From NCBI GenBank assembly GCA_023252065.1, contig JAHEXO010000031.1, positions 1 through 10,556 of the forward strand: DNA of 10,556 nt, read 5' to 3'. Numbering within the stretch: position 1 is the stretch's first letter; every line of letters starts with the position of its first letter. The notes below the pieces were generated by a model that did no database searches, was not told the DNA's origin, and worked only from the letters and a program-made list of their open reading frames with translations. The translations under genes and the position numbers were made by a program. The stretch is from Nocardioides sp. (lineage in GTDB: Bacteria > Actinomycetota > Actinomycetes > Propionibacteriales > Nocardioidaceae). Shown one piece after another: positions 1-5,093 of the stretch.

Positions 1-118
1 CCTCGACCTCGCGCATGCGTGAGGCCCCCACCACCCAGACCGGGTAGAGCCAGCCGTCGGCCAGCACGTCCCAGACCTCGCTGGGTGAGGCATGGACGGT
101 ACGCGTCATCGTGATCAC
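1..118 (-). CDS. SRPBCC-family (polyketide cyclase/START-like) protein, 5' part only
   Basis: Only the first ~39 codons are present; the rest lies beyond the left edge. The visible protein reads VITMTRTVHASPSEVWDVLA and then DGWLYPVWVVGASRMREVE. This is the usual opening of the SRPBCC/Bet v1-like fold: a first beta strand, the 'sPseVWdvLadg' helix, then a W-V-V-G-A-S-R-x-R strand. Such proteins bind hydrophobic ligands in a cavity; substrate and role cannot be told from this fragment. Start choice is uncertain. GTG at 118-116 gives a fuller first strand and lies about 8 bases after a SigF-like -10 element (132-127), which would make it nearly leaderless. ATG at 109-107 is the alternative and has a weak GGACAGG about 10 bases upstream. 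Family assignment is fairly secure, function unknown. Confidence 0.72.
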   Translation of the reverse strand, partial: MITMTRTVHASPSEVWDVLADGWLYPVWVVGASRMREVE

Positions 119-126
119 GCCTGTCC

Positions 127-152
127 GTACCCGACACCGGGTCCGGGTAACC
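127..152 (-). promoter_or_regulatory. SigF/SigB-like promoter candidate for the SRPBCC gene
   Basis: Read on the minus strand, GGTTA (152-148), a 15-base spacer and GGGTAC (132-127) resemble the actinobacterial SigF-group promoter pattern GGTTT-N15-17-GGGTA. The predicted transcription start falls at about position 120, at or just before the proposed GTG start. A SigB/SigF-type sigma factor is encoded in this window at 2629-3453, so the assignment is plausible. It is pattern matching by eye only. Confidence 0.4.
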
Positions 153-173
153 GCTGCCTTTCCTGGATCCTCG

Positions 174-790
174 TCAGCTCACTCTGGTCGCGAACCGCTC
201 CCCCACGCGATGGTGGGACATCAGCTCCAGCAGGGAGCCGGCGAGCTCGTCGGCGTCGTCCCCGGCCAGCACACCGGGCACGGCGTCGGTGTAGCCCGCG
301 TCGCACAGGGCGTCTCTTCCCTCACCGAGCCCGCCGAGCACCTTGCAGTGCCGGAACGCCTTGTCGAGCATCAGGCTGACCCGGGGGTCGAGACCGGGAC
401 CCGAGGGCTCACCGGCCTTCGCGTCACGAGCCGGAACGGCGTCGGCAGCCGGCACCGGACGTCCGATCAGCACGACGGCGTCCAGCTCCATGGAGCGGCC
501 GGTGAGGAACGTGCGCCGCACGGCGGTCCCGTCGGGGAGGGTGCCACCGGTCGGGCCGACCACGAGCGGTACGGCGCCTGCGGCGAGCAGTGCGCGTCTT
601 ACCGCCCCCAGGGCCGGCAGGTCGCCGTCCGGATCGACCACGATCCCGACCGTCCGCCCGTCCACCGGCCAGGTCTGCCCGAGCTGGGACAGGGCCGTGC
701 TGGACTCGGCGACCGACGGGTCGGGAGCCGGCTCGGCTGCTCGTAGCACGTGCCCAGCTCGAACGTGTAAGCGCTGACGATGTGCTCCCG
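174..790 (-). pseudogene. Remnant of a large-subunit (KatE-type) catalase: C-terminal domain with frameshift/deletion, catalytic core missing
   Basis: The main readable part (about 731-174, 185 codons ending at TGA 176-174) matches the C-terminal class I glutamine amidotransferase/DJ-1-like domain of large-subunit catalases. It has 'ALSQLGQTWPVDGRTVGIVV', 'AVRRALLAAGAVPLVVGP', 'SMELDAVVLIG', 'DPRVSLMLDKAFRHCKVLGG' and 'HRVGERF'. In a different minus frame just upstream (about 790-737) lies EHIVSAYTFELGTCYEQ, the helix that ends the catalase core in these enzymes. The two pieces join at about 737-730 with a frame change, and the roughly 30-40 residue linker normally between them is missing. 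Nothing resembling the haem-binding core (distal His, proximal Tyr region) is found between 790 and the divergent gene at 931. A GTG at 749-747 in the C-domain frame could in principle start a free C-domain, but it has no convincing ribosome site. Most likely a decayed gene. Confidence 0.72.
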
Positions 791-895
791 GTACCCGTCC
801 GAGCGCCGGGCATGCCCTGCGGACCCGCGGCCCGCAGACCAGGCAGCACCCAGGCACCACACAGGCAACGGACTGGCATACGTCGTCGCGCGACC

Positions 896-901
896 GGGTA
901 C
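896..901 (+). promoter_or_regulatory. Possible SigF-like -10 element (GGGTAC) for the three-gene membrane cassette
   Basis: GGGTAC lies 29 bases before the ATG at 931. This is the right place for a -10 hexamer of a SigF-group promoter, with a predicted start of transcription near 908 and the ribosome site at 922. No good GGTTT is seen 15-17 bases upstream (the region reads tggcata), so this is a half-match only. The preceding stretch 791-895 has no recognisable gene. It holds a small dyad CTGCGG/CCGCAG (817-822 and 832-837). Confidence 0.25.
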
Positions 902-930
902 CGGTGGCCTTCACACCACTTGGAGGGAAC

Positions 931-1632
931 ATGACGACCACCACCAGTACGGACCCGTACTCGTCCACCGACACCTCGACCACCGGGTCGGCCACCGAGG
1001 AGGGACGGCGCGTAGCAGGCGTCGCCAAGAACGAGGTCGGCCAGGTCGCAGCCGAGGCCAGGGACCAGGTGGCCGAGCTGCTCGAGGAGGCCAAGAGCCA
1101 GCTCTCGGAGCAGGGCAGCACGCAGCGTGACCGGCTTGTCGCGACGTTGACGACGCTGGGAGACGACCTCGAGCACATGGCCCAGCAGTCGGACCGATCC
1201 GGGATGGCGACGGACCTCGCTCGGCAGGCCGCCGGACGCGTCCGCGACCTCGGCAACCGGCTCGACGGCCGCGAGCCGTCGGAGATCCTCGACGACGTCC
1301 GGGCGTCCGCTCGTCGCCGCCCGGGGACGTTCCTGCTGGGCGCCGTGGCCGCGGGGGTCCTCGCCGGACGCCTCACCCGGGGCGCCAAGGAGAGCCGGCC
1401 TTCGGAGTCGAACCAGACCCCGCAGCCCTCGTCCGGCACCGTCGGCCACGAGACCACTCCTGGCGTCCACGCCGCGACCGCGAACGGGTCTCAGACCGGC
1501 TCAGGGAGCGGTAGCGGGATCGAGGGTGCGACCGCCGCGCCGGGCGAGCCGATCGTCGGCAGCGAGGCGCCGCTGACCAGTGAGGCCGGGGGCCTGGACA
1601 ACGGCCTCCCGCAGGACCGGGGGGCTCTGTGA
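931..1632 (+). CDS. Hypothetical helical protein with one membrane segment, first gene of a holin-like/DUF3618 cassette
   Basis: A 233-aa protein. ATG 931 is chosen because GGAGGG sits at 922-927 with ideal spacing; an in-frame ATG at 904 lacks this. Residues 1-22 are Thr/Ser-rich and disordered. Residues 23-125 form long charged amphipathic helices rich in Ala, Glu, Gln and Arg, likely coiled coil. 'ARRRPGTFLLGAVAAGVLAGRLTRG' at about 127-151 is a short positively flanked membrane helix. Residues 155-233 are a low-complexity Ser/Gly/Pro/Glu tail including a GSGSGSG stretch. I do not recognise a named family with certainty. In many actinobacteria a protein of this shape precedes a holin-superfamily gene and a DUF3618 gene. 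The TGA overlaps the next GTG by four bases (GTGA), so translation is probably coupled. A role at the cytoplasmic membrane or in stress is inference. Confidence 0.8.
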   Translation: MTTTTSTDPYSSTDTSTTGSATEEGRRVAGVAKNEVGQVAAEARDQVAELLEEAKSQLSEQGSTQRDRLVATLTTLGDDLEHMAQQSDRSGMATDLARQAAGRVRDLGNRLDGREPSEILDDVRASARRRPGTFLLGAVAAGVLAGRLTRGAKESRPSESNQTPQPSSGTVGHETTPGVHAATANGSQTGSGSGSGIEGATAAPGEPIVGSEAPLTSEAGGLDNGLPQDRGAL

Positions 1633-2048
1633 GCACCCCTACGTCGACGCCGGACAGCGCCCAGCCGCGGGACGACCGCAGTCTCGGTCAGATCGTCGGT
1701 GACGTCGCACAGGACCTCAGCACCCTGGTCCGCCAGGAGCTCGACCTCGCCAAGACCGAGGTCAAGCAGGAAGCCGGCCGGGCCGGCAAGGGCGTCGGGA
1801 TGCTCGGCGGGGCCGGCGTCGCCGGGCACCTCGCCCTGATCTTCCTGTCGCTGTGCGCGATGTTCGTGCTGAACAACGCCATGCCGCTGGAGCTCTCCGC
1901 CCTGGTCGTGACCGCCTTCTGGGCGATCGTCGCGGCGGTGCTCGCGCGGAGCGGCAAGAAGGCACTGGACCGAACCAACCCCGCGCTGCCGCAGACGCAG
2001 CGCTCACTCAAGGAGGACGCCGCATGGGTCAGACAACAGAAGAGCTGA
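1629..2048 (+). CDS. Phage holin family / actinobacterial holin-X type two-helix membrane protein
   Basis: 139 aa, starting at GTG inside the GTGA overlap with the previous gene. The order is that of the actinobacterial 'putative holin superfamily' proteins (Phage_holin_3_6-like). A soluble head comes first, with 'RSLGQIVGDVAQDLSTLVRQ' and 'ELDLAKTEV' (about 17-45). A Gly-rich first membrane helix follows at about 56-82 and a second at about 88-107. The tail 'PALPQTQRSLKEDAAWVRQQ' (about 118-137) is the conserved end of the family. Despite the name, chromosomal members in this context are not lysis proteins and their molecular job is unknown. The gene overlaps the following one by 25 bases, and the AAGGAGG ribosome site for that gene lies inside this coding sequence. 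Confidence 0.85.
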   Translation: MSTPTSTPDSAQPRDDRSLGQIVGDVAQDLSTLVRQELDLAKTEVKQEAGRAGKGVGMLGGAGVAGHLALIFLSLCAMFVLNNAMPLELSALVVTAFWAIVAAVLARSGKKALDRTNPALPQTQRSLKEDAAWVRQQKS

Positions 2049-2563
2049 ACACCGAGATCGCCGACACCCGACAGGAGCTGGCCTCCGACCTGGACGCGCT
2101 CCAGGACCGGGTGAGCCCCCAGGCGATCATGGATCGACGCAAGGCGGCCGCGCGCGGCCGGCTGCAGGGCCTCCGCTCGCGGGTGATGGGCGACTCGGGC
2201 TCCTCCGACGGAGCCGGAGCGACGGACAAGATGAAGGGTGCCGCCGGAGACGCGGCCGGCACCGCCCAGTCGAAGGTCGAGGGCAGTCCCCTGACGGCCG
2301 GGGCGATCGCCTTCGGGATCGGGCTGGTCCTCGCTGCCGCACTCCCCGCCACCGAGGCGGAGGCCCAGGCCTCGGGTCGGCTGGTCGACGCGGCTCGGGA
2401 GCAGGGTGCGGTCGACGCCGCGAAGTCGGCCGGCCAGGAGATGGCCTCCGAGCTCAAGGAGTCGGCGGGCCAGGCCGCGCAGCAGGTGACCGAGCACGCC
2501 AAGGACTCGGCCGCCACGGTGAAGGACGAGGGCGCGGCCTCGGCCGAGCGCGTCCAGTCCTGA
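2024..2563 (+). CDS. DUF3618 domain-containing membrane-associated protein
   Basis: 179 aa. ATG 2024 is chosen because AAGGAGG at 2010-2016 sits 7 bases upstream and the DUF3618 signature begins right away. Residues 3-40 read 'TTEELNTEIADTRQELASDL' then 'DALQDRVSPQAIMDRRK', the typical DUF3618 helix with its I-x-x-T-R-x-x-L-x-x-D-L pattern. Residues 53-86 are a Gly/Ser/Ala linker. A membrane helix lies at about 90-109 (GAIAFGIGLVLAAALPATEA). The C-terminal 70 residues are Ala/Glu/Lys/Gln-rich amphipathic repeats (AKSAGQEMASELKESAGQAA, then AKDSAATVKDEGAASAE) resembling LEA-like helices. It is the third and last gene of the cassette, followed by a strong hairpin. Function is unknown; an envelope or desiccation/osmotic stress role would fit the composition but is inference. 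Confidence 0.85.
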   Translation: MGQTTEELNTEIADTRQELASDLDALQDRVSPQAIMDRRKAAARGRLQGLRSRVMGDSGSSDGAGATDKMKGAAGDAAGTAQSKVEGSPLTAGAIAFGIGLVLAAALPATEAEAQASGRLVDAAREQGAVDAAKSAGQEMASELKESAGQAAQQVTEHAKDSAATVKDEGAASAERVQS

Positions 2564-2571
2564 CCACGAGA

Positions 2572-2614
2572 ACGGCGGTCGCCTCGCGAGCCAGGCTCGC
2601 GGGGCGACCGCCGT
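2572..2614. terminator. Bidirectional hairpin terminator between convergent genes
   Basis: The outer arms ACGGCGGTCGCC (2572-2583) and GGCGACCGCCGT (2603-2614) are perfect complements. The inner arms CGCGAGCC (2585-2592) and GGCTCGCG (2594-2601) continue the stem. T2584 and G2602 form a U-G wobble in the plus-strand RNA. The result is an almost unbroken stem of about 20 pairs with a tiny loop. It starts 8 bases after the DUF3618 stop and ends 14 bases before the end of the convergent sigma factor gene, so it can serve both. No long T tract follows, which is common in high-GC actinobacteria. Confidence 0.85.
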
Positions 2615-2628
2615 CTCGCCGTCCGGCC

Positions 2629-3453
2629 TCAGCTGGCCGTTTGGGGCTCTCCTGCGGAGTCGTCCTCCAGGGCCCAGCGCAGGTCTCGCATGATCCGGCT
2701 CAGCAGGCGTGACACCTGCATCTGGGTGATGCCGAGCTCGTCGGCGATCTCCTGCTGGGTCAGGTCCTCGACGAAGCGCAGCTGGAGGATGCGCCGGTCC
2801 CGGTCCTGCAGCCTGCCGAGCACCGGCGCGAGCACGACGCGCAGCTCCGTGCGGTGGAAGGCTCCGGCATCGGCCTCGCTGGTCAGCCGGTCCTGGAGCA
2901 GGGTCACCCCGTCGGCCCCGACCGGCGTCTCGAGGCTGGCCGGTGTGAAGCACCCTTGGCAGAGCAGCGCCTCCTCGACGTCGCTCACCTTCTCACCCAG
3001 CACGTCCGCGATGTCCTGTGCGGTCGGGTGCCGGGCCAGACGACCCTCGAGCTCGCGCTCGGTGTCGAGGACGCGGGTCTGGATCTCCTGGACCCGGCGC
3101 GGCGGCCGGACCGCCCACGCCAGGTCGCGGAAGTACTTCCTCAGCTCGCCACGCATGCTCGGCACGGCGTAGGACAAGAAGTCGTCGGCCTGCGTCGGGT
3201 CGAAGTTGCGGGCGGCGCGCAGGAGCGCGGCGTAGGCGACCTGCTCGAGGTCCTCGAGGGGGACACCGCGGTTGCGGTAGCGCGAGGCGACGCCCTGCGC
3301 GACGGGCATGTTGAGCACGACGGCGTCGTGGATGGCCTCTTCGCGTCGCGACTCGTCCTCGGAGAGGGCCGGGCCGGAGAGGAGGCGGTTGGTGACGATG
3401 TGCCGGTCGGGCCGGGACAGCGGTCGGGATCGATCGTGCTGCGAGACGGTCAT
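2629..3453 (-). CDS. SigB/SigF/SigG-family RNA polymerase sigma factor
   Basis: 274 aa, a full-length group 3 (alternative) sigma factor. Region 2 (about 40-115) holds 'HDAVVLNMPVAQGVASRYRN', 'LEDLEQVAYAALLRAARNFD' and 'FLSYAVPSMRGELRKYFRD', including the core-binding and -10 recognising helices. Region 3 (about 118-190) follows. Region 4 (about 205-262) ends in the helix-turn-helix 'LTQQEIADELGITQMQVSRL'. It directs RNA polymerase to general stress or stationary-phase promoters of the GGTTT-N15-17-GGGTA type. ATG 3453 is preceded by GAAGGA at suitable distance; the frame stays open much further upstream but without family similarity. No anti-sigma (RsbW-like) or anti-anti-sigma gene is adjacent, which is somewhat unusual for this group. 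The C-terminal tail is short and acidic. Exact paralogue name cannot be given. Confidence 0.93.
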   Translation of the reverse strand: MTVSQHDRSRPLSRPDRHIVTNRLLSGPALSEDESRREEAIHDAVVLNMPVAQGVASRYRNRGVPLEDLEQVAYAALLRAARNFDPTQADDFLSYAVPSMRGELRKYFRDLAWAVRPPRRVQEIQTRVLDTERELEGRLARHPTAQDIADVLGEKVSDVEEALLCQGCFTPASLETPVGADGVTLLQDRLTSEADAGAFHRTELRVVLAPVLGRLQDRDRRILQLRFVEDLTQQEIADELGITQMQVSRLLSRIMRDLRWALEDDSAGEPQTAS

Positions 3454-3530
3454 CGGGTCCTTCGGTGACGAAGAGTTCTGCCCCCTGTCTGAGCAGCGAG
3501 TCGCACCGGCCCGAGAGGGATGACGCGTCT

Positions 3531-3556
3531 GGTTCGATGGTCGCACCGGCAGGGTG
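3531..3556 (+). promoter_or_regulatory. SigF-like promoter candidate, distal, upstream of GAF-ANTAR gene
   Basis: GGTTC (3531-3535), a 16-base spacer and GGGTG (3552-3556) resemble the SigF-group pattern. It lies about 170 bases before the ANTAR start, with a second and better copy 77 bases downstream. The match is by eye and weaker than the proximal one. Confidence 0.25.
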
Positions 3557-3563
3557 GGGCCCA

Positions 3564-3581
3564 CCACCCCCCGCGGGGTGG
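3564..3581. repeat. Short palindrome between two promoter candidates
   Basis: CCACCCC (3564-3570) and GGGGTGG (3575-3581) are perfect complements around a 4-base centre CCGC. It sits between the distal and proximal promoter candidates. It could be a regulator site or a small hairpin in a transcript from the distal promoter. A chance dyad is possible in DNA this GC-rich. Confidence 0.45.
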
Positions 3582-3607
3582 GTTGGCCGATGCCTCTCGG
3601 GATCCTT

Positions 3608-3634
3608 GGTTTCCTCGACGCCCCAACTAGGGTG
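3608..3634 (+). promoter_or_regulatory. SigF-like promoter candidate, proximal, for the GAF-ANTAR gene
   Basis: GGTTT (3608-3612), a 17-base spacer and GGGTG (3630-3634) match the SigF-group consensus GGTTT-N15-17-GGGTA in all but the last base. The predicted transcription start near 3642 gives a leader of about 80 bases. A sigma factor of exactly this group is encoded divergently, starting 155 bases away, which supports the call. Confidence 0.5.
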
Positions 3635-3652
3635 GGGGAGCCCCGACCAGCA

Positions 3653-3699
3653 GTACGGCGCGGGGACCCACGGGCGGCTTGAACCATCAGGCGCCGTAC
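3653..3699 (+). repeat. 9-bp perfect inverted repeat in the leader of the GAF-ANTAR gene
   Basis: GTACGGCGC (3653-3661) and GCGCCGTAC (3691-3699) are perfect complements separated by 29 bases. The second arm ends 11 bases before the AGGA ribosome site at 3711. In RNA this would be a stable stem with a large loop lying wholly inside the predicted leader. It could be a leader control element or a DNA operator. The loop does not show the paired hexaloops expected of the known ANTAR target RNA. Confidence 0.6.
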
Positions 3700-3723
3700 C
3701 TCGATCGGCCAGGAAACACTCGG

Positions 3724-4434
3724 ATGACGACAGCTGACAGAGGCAAGCCCTCCCCCCGCACCACGCCGCACGAGCATGACCTGGTGGGCCAGGTCGACGA
3801 CCGCCCGGAGGATCTCGACCGGACCCTGGCGGCGATCACCCGCACGGCCACCCGTGTGGTGCCCGACGTCCAGCAGGCCAGCATCAGCATCCTGCACTCC
3901 GGTGGGCGGCTCGACACCGTCGCTCCGACCGCCCCGGTCCTCTACGACCTCGACCGGGCCCAGCAGGACCTGGGCGAAGGGCCGTGCCTCGATGCCTCCG
4001 AGCACGGGGAGCACATGATCTCCCCGGATCTCAGGGTCGACCCGAGGTTCCCGCGCTACGGGCCAGTGGCCGCCGAGCTCGGCTTCGTGGCCCAGGTCGG
4101 GCTCAGCCTGTTCATCCGCGCCGAGTCCCGGGGTGCATTGAACCTCTACTCCGAGCGGCCCGGCGCCTTCGAGGATCTCACCGACCTGGCGCCGCTCTTC
4201 GCCGAGCAGACCACGTTGGCGCTCAGCTATGCGCTGGAGACGCTGAACCTCGGCCGCTCTCTGGAGACCCGGAGCGCCATCGGGCAGGCGGTCGGGATCG
4301 TGATGGAGCGCTACCAGCTGGACGAGAAGGCGGCGTTCGCCTTCCTGACCCGGTTGTCGCAGCACCGCAACGTCAAGCTGCGTGACGTCGCCGCCGAGCT
4401 CAACGCGACTGCGGGACCCCTGCTCGCCGACTGA
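3724..4434 (+). CDS. GAF and ANTAR domain-containing RNA-binding regulator
   Basis: 236 aa. ATG 3724 is chosen for the AGGA at 3711-3714; an upstream TTG (3679) would run through the leader inverted repeat. Residues ~1-28 are a flexible head. Residues ~30-170 are a GAF sensor domain, with 'QQASISILHSGGRLDTVAPT', 'LGEGPCLDAS' and 'FVAQVGLSLFIRAESRGALN' typical of actinobacterial GAF-ANTAR proteins. Residues ~178-228 are the ANTAR domain: 'SLETRSAIGQAVGIVMERYQ' followed by 'AFAFLTRLSQHRNVKLRDVA', the three-helix RNA-binding bundle with its conserved A-x-G-x-x-M and S-x-x-x-N features. ANTAR proteins act by stabilising antiterminator RNA hairpins in target leaders. The signal sensed by this GAF domain cannot be read from sequence. 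It is convergent with the MarR gene, 6 bases apart. Confidence 0.92.
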   Translation: MTTADRGKPSPRTTPHEHDLVGQVDDRPEDLDRTLAAITRTATRVVPDVQQASISILHSGGRLDTVAPTAPVLYDLDRAQQDLGEGPCLDASEHGEHMISPDLRVDPRFPRYGPVAAELGFVAQVGLSLFIRAESRGALNLYSERPGAFEDLTDLAPLFAEQTTLALSYALETLNLGRSLETRSAIGQAVGIVMERYQLDEKAAFAFLTRLSQHRNVKLRDVAAELNATAGPLLAD

Positions 4435-4444
4435 CCTGCGTCAG
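4431..4444. repeat. Small palindrome carrying the stop codons of both convergent genes
   Basis: CTGAC (4431-4435), CTGC, GTCAG (4440-4444). The TGA of the ANTAR gene (4432-4434) and the TGA of the MarR gene (4443-4441 on the minus strand) are mirror images within it. The stem has only five pairs and is unlikely to terminate transcription alone. No other terminator fits in the 6-base gap, so the two transcripts probably overlap. Confidence 0.5.
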
Positions 4445-4953
4445 ATGCCCCACTCCAGCAGGCGCGGGTCGCGGGATGCGGACGACCGGTCGCTGGGCCA
4501 CAGGTCGGAGTCGGCTGCCTGGTTGAACGGCTCCAGGGCGTCCATCAGCCGAGCTCGGTCGGCGTCGCTCATCCGGTCCACGATCGTGGCGAGCTCGTGC
4601 TCACGGCGCGCCATCAGCTTCTCGACGAACGTCCGGCCACGTGAGGTGAGGGTGAGTGACACGTGGCGCCGGTCGGTGGTTCCCTCGCCTCGGTGGACGA
4701 GTCCCGCGTTCACCAGACGGTCGCAGGTGCGGCTGGCGTTGGACGGGTTGACGCCGAGCCCCTCGGTGACGGCCAGGAGGTTGAGCGGCTCCCCGGTCCA
4801 CAGCAGCACCAGCACGCGCATCTGGGGAACGGTGACCGACGGGTCGACGCTCTCGAGCGCCCTGACCGCAGCCGCCAGGACCGCTCGGCTGGCGAGCATC
4901 AGCTGGCTGATGTCGCCGGCTCTCGAGGTCGACGCGGGCGTCTGGGTCGTCAC
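4441..4953 (-). CDS. MarR-family transcriptional regulator
   Basis: 170 aa, GTG start. Helix 1 (about 12-35) and a winged helix-turn-helix are visible. 'VPQMRVLVLLWTGEPLNLLA' (about 42-61) leads into the recognition region 'VTEGLGVNPSNASRTCDRLV' (about 62-81). The wing 'RGEGTTDRRHVSLTLTSRGR' (about 88-107) contains the hallmark D-R-R. The C-terminal helices (about 108-147) form the dimer interface, followed by a family-atypical polar tail (about 148-170). MarR proteins are dimeric repressors (sometimes activators) that release DNA on binding small ligands or on oxidation. A Cys at 77 lies in the recognition helix area. It is divergent from narK, so narK-narGH and itself are the likely targets (inference). 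No ribosome site precedes the GTG; a TACTGT hexamer 6 bases upstream suggests a leaderless transcript. Confidence 0.9.
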   Translation of the reverse strand: MTTQTPASTSRAGDISQLMLASRAVLAAAVRALESVDPSVTVPQMRVLVLLWTGEPLNLLAVTEGLGVNPSNASRTCDRLVNAGLVHRGEGTTDRRHVSLTLTSRGRTFVEKLMARREHELATIVDRMSDADRARLMDALEPFNQAADSDLWPSDRSSASRDPRLLEWGI

Positions 4954-4959
4954 AGGTCG

Positions 4960-4965
4960 ACAGTA
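4960..4965 (-). promoter_or_regulatory. Candidate -10 element for a leaderless MarR transcript
   Basis: On the minus strand TACTGT (TAnnnT type) is followed by exactly 6 bases and then the GTG start at 4953. Transcription would begin at the start codon itself. This fits the lack of a ribosome site, and leaderless genes are common in actinobacteria. No clear -35 is seen. An imperfect palindrome around GTCGAC (4956-4961) overlaps this element and could be an autoregulatory operator. Confidence 0.35.
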
Positions 4966-5011
4966 GAGCGGACGGTACGACGAGGGCTCCCATCCTTGTG
5001 CCCAGCCGGCC

Positions 5012-5025
5012 GGGACTTAGGTCCC
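5012..5025. promoter_or_regulatory. Palindromic operator candidate resembling the DosR/DevR box, upstream of narK
   Basis: GGGACTTAGGTCCC matches the core of the mycobacterial dormancy box (GGGACTWWAGTCCC) at 13 of 14 positions. The inverted arms GGGAC/GTCCC are perfect. It lies 68 bases before the narK ATG and 58 bases from the MarR start, where a promoter-proximal activator or repressor site would be expected. In Mycobacterium tuberculosis narK2 belongs to the DosR regulon. The site could instead be the operator of the adjacent MarR protein. No DosR or DosS gene lies in this window. Confidence 0.5.
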
Positions 5026-5093
5026 TGACCGCAATGAGTGCGAGTCGGCAATGGTGGTGCCAACGCAACCATCGCGGCACGAAGGAGCGGACG

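Noticed and set aside
1629..2048. Phage-derived lysis gene (holin)
   Set aside because: There are no endolysin or other phage genes nearby. The holin-superfamily name is only a family label for this chromosomal actinobacterial protein.
3454..4365. N-terminal extension of the sigma factor through the intergenic region and the ANTAR gene
   Set aside because: The extension is antisense to a clear GAF-ANTAR gene and has no sigma factor similarity. ATG 3453 gives the usual family length.
5048..5075. Stem GCAATGGT/ACCATCGC in the narK leader
   Set aside because: Seven of eight pairs with a 12-base loop. It could be a weak leader stem, but nothing else supports it and such dyads are common here.
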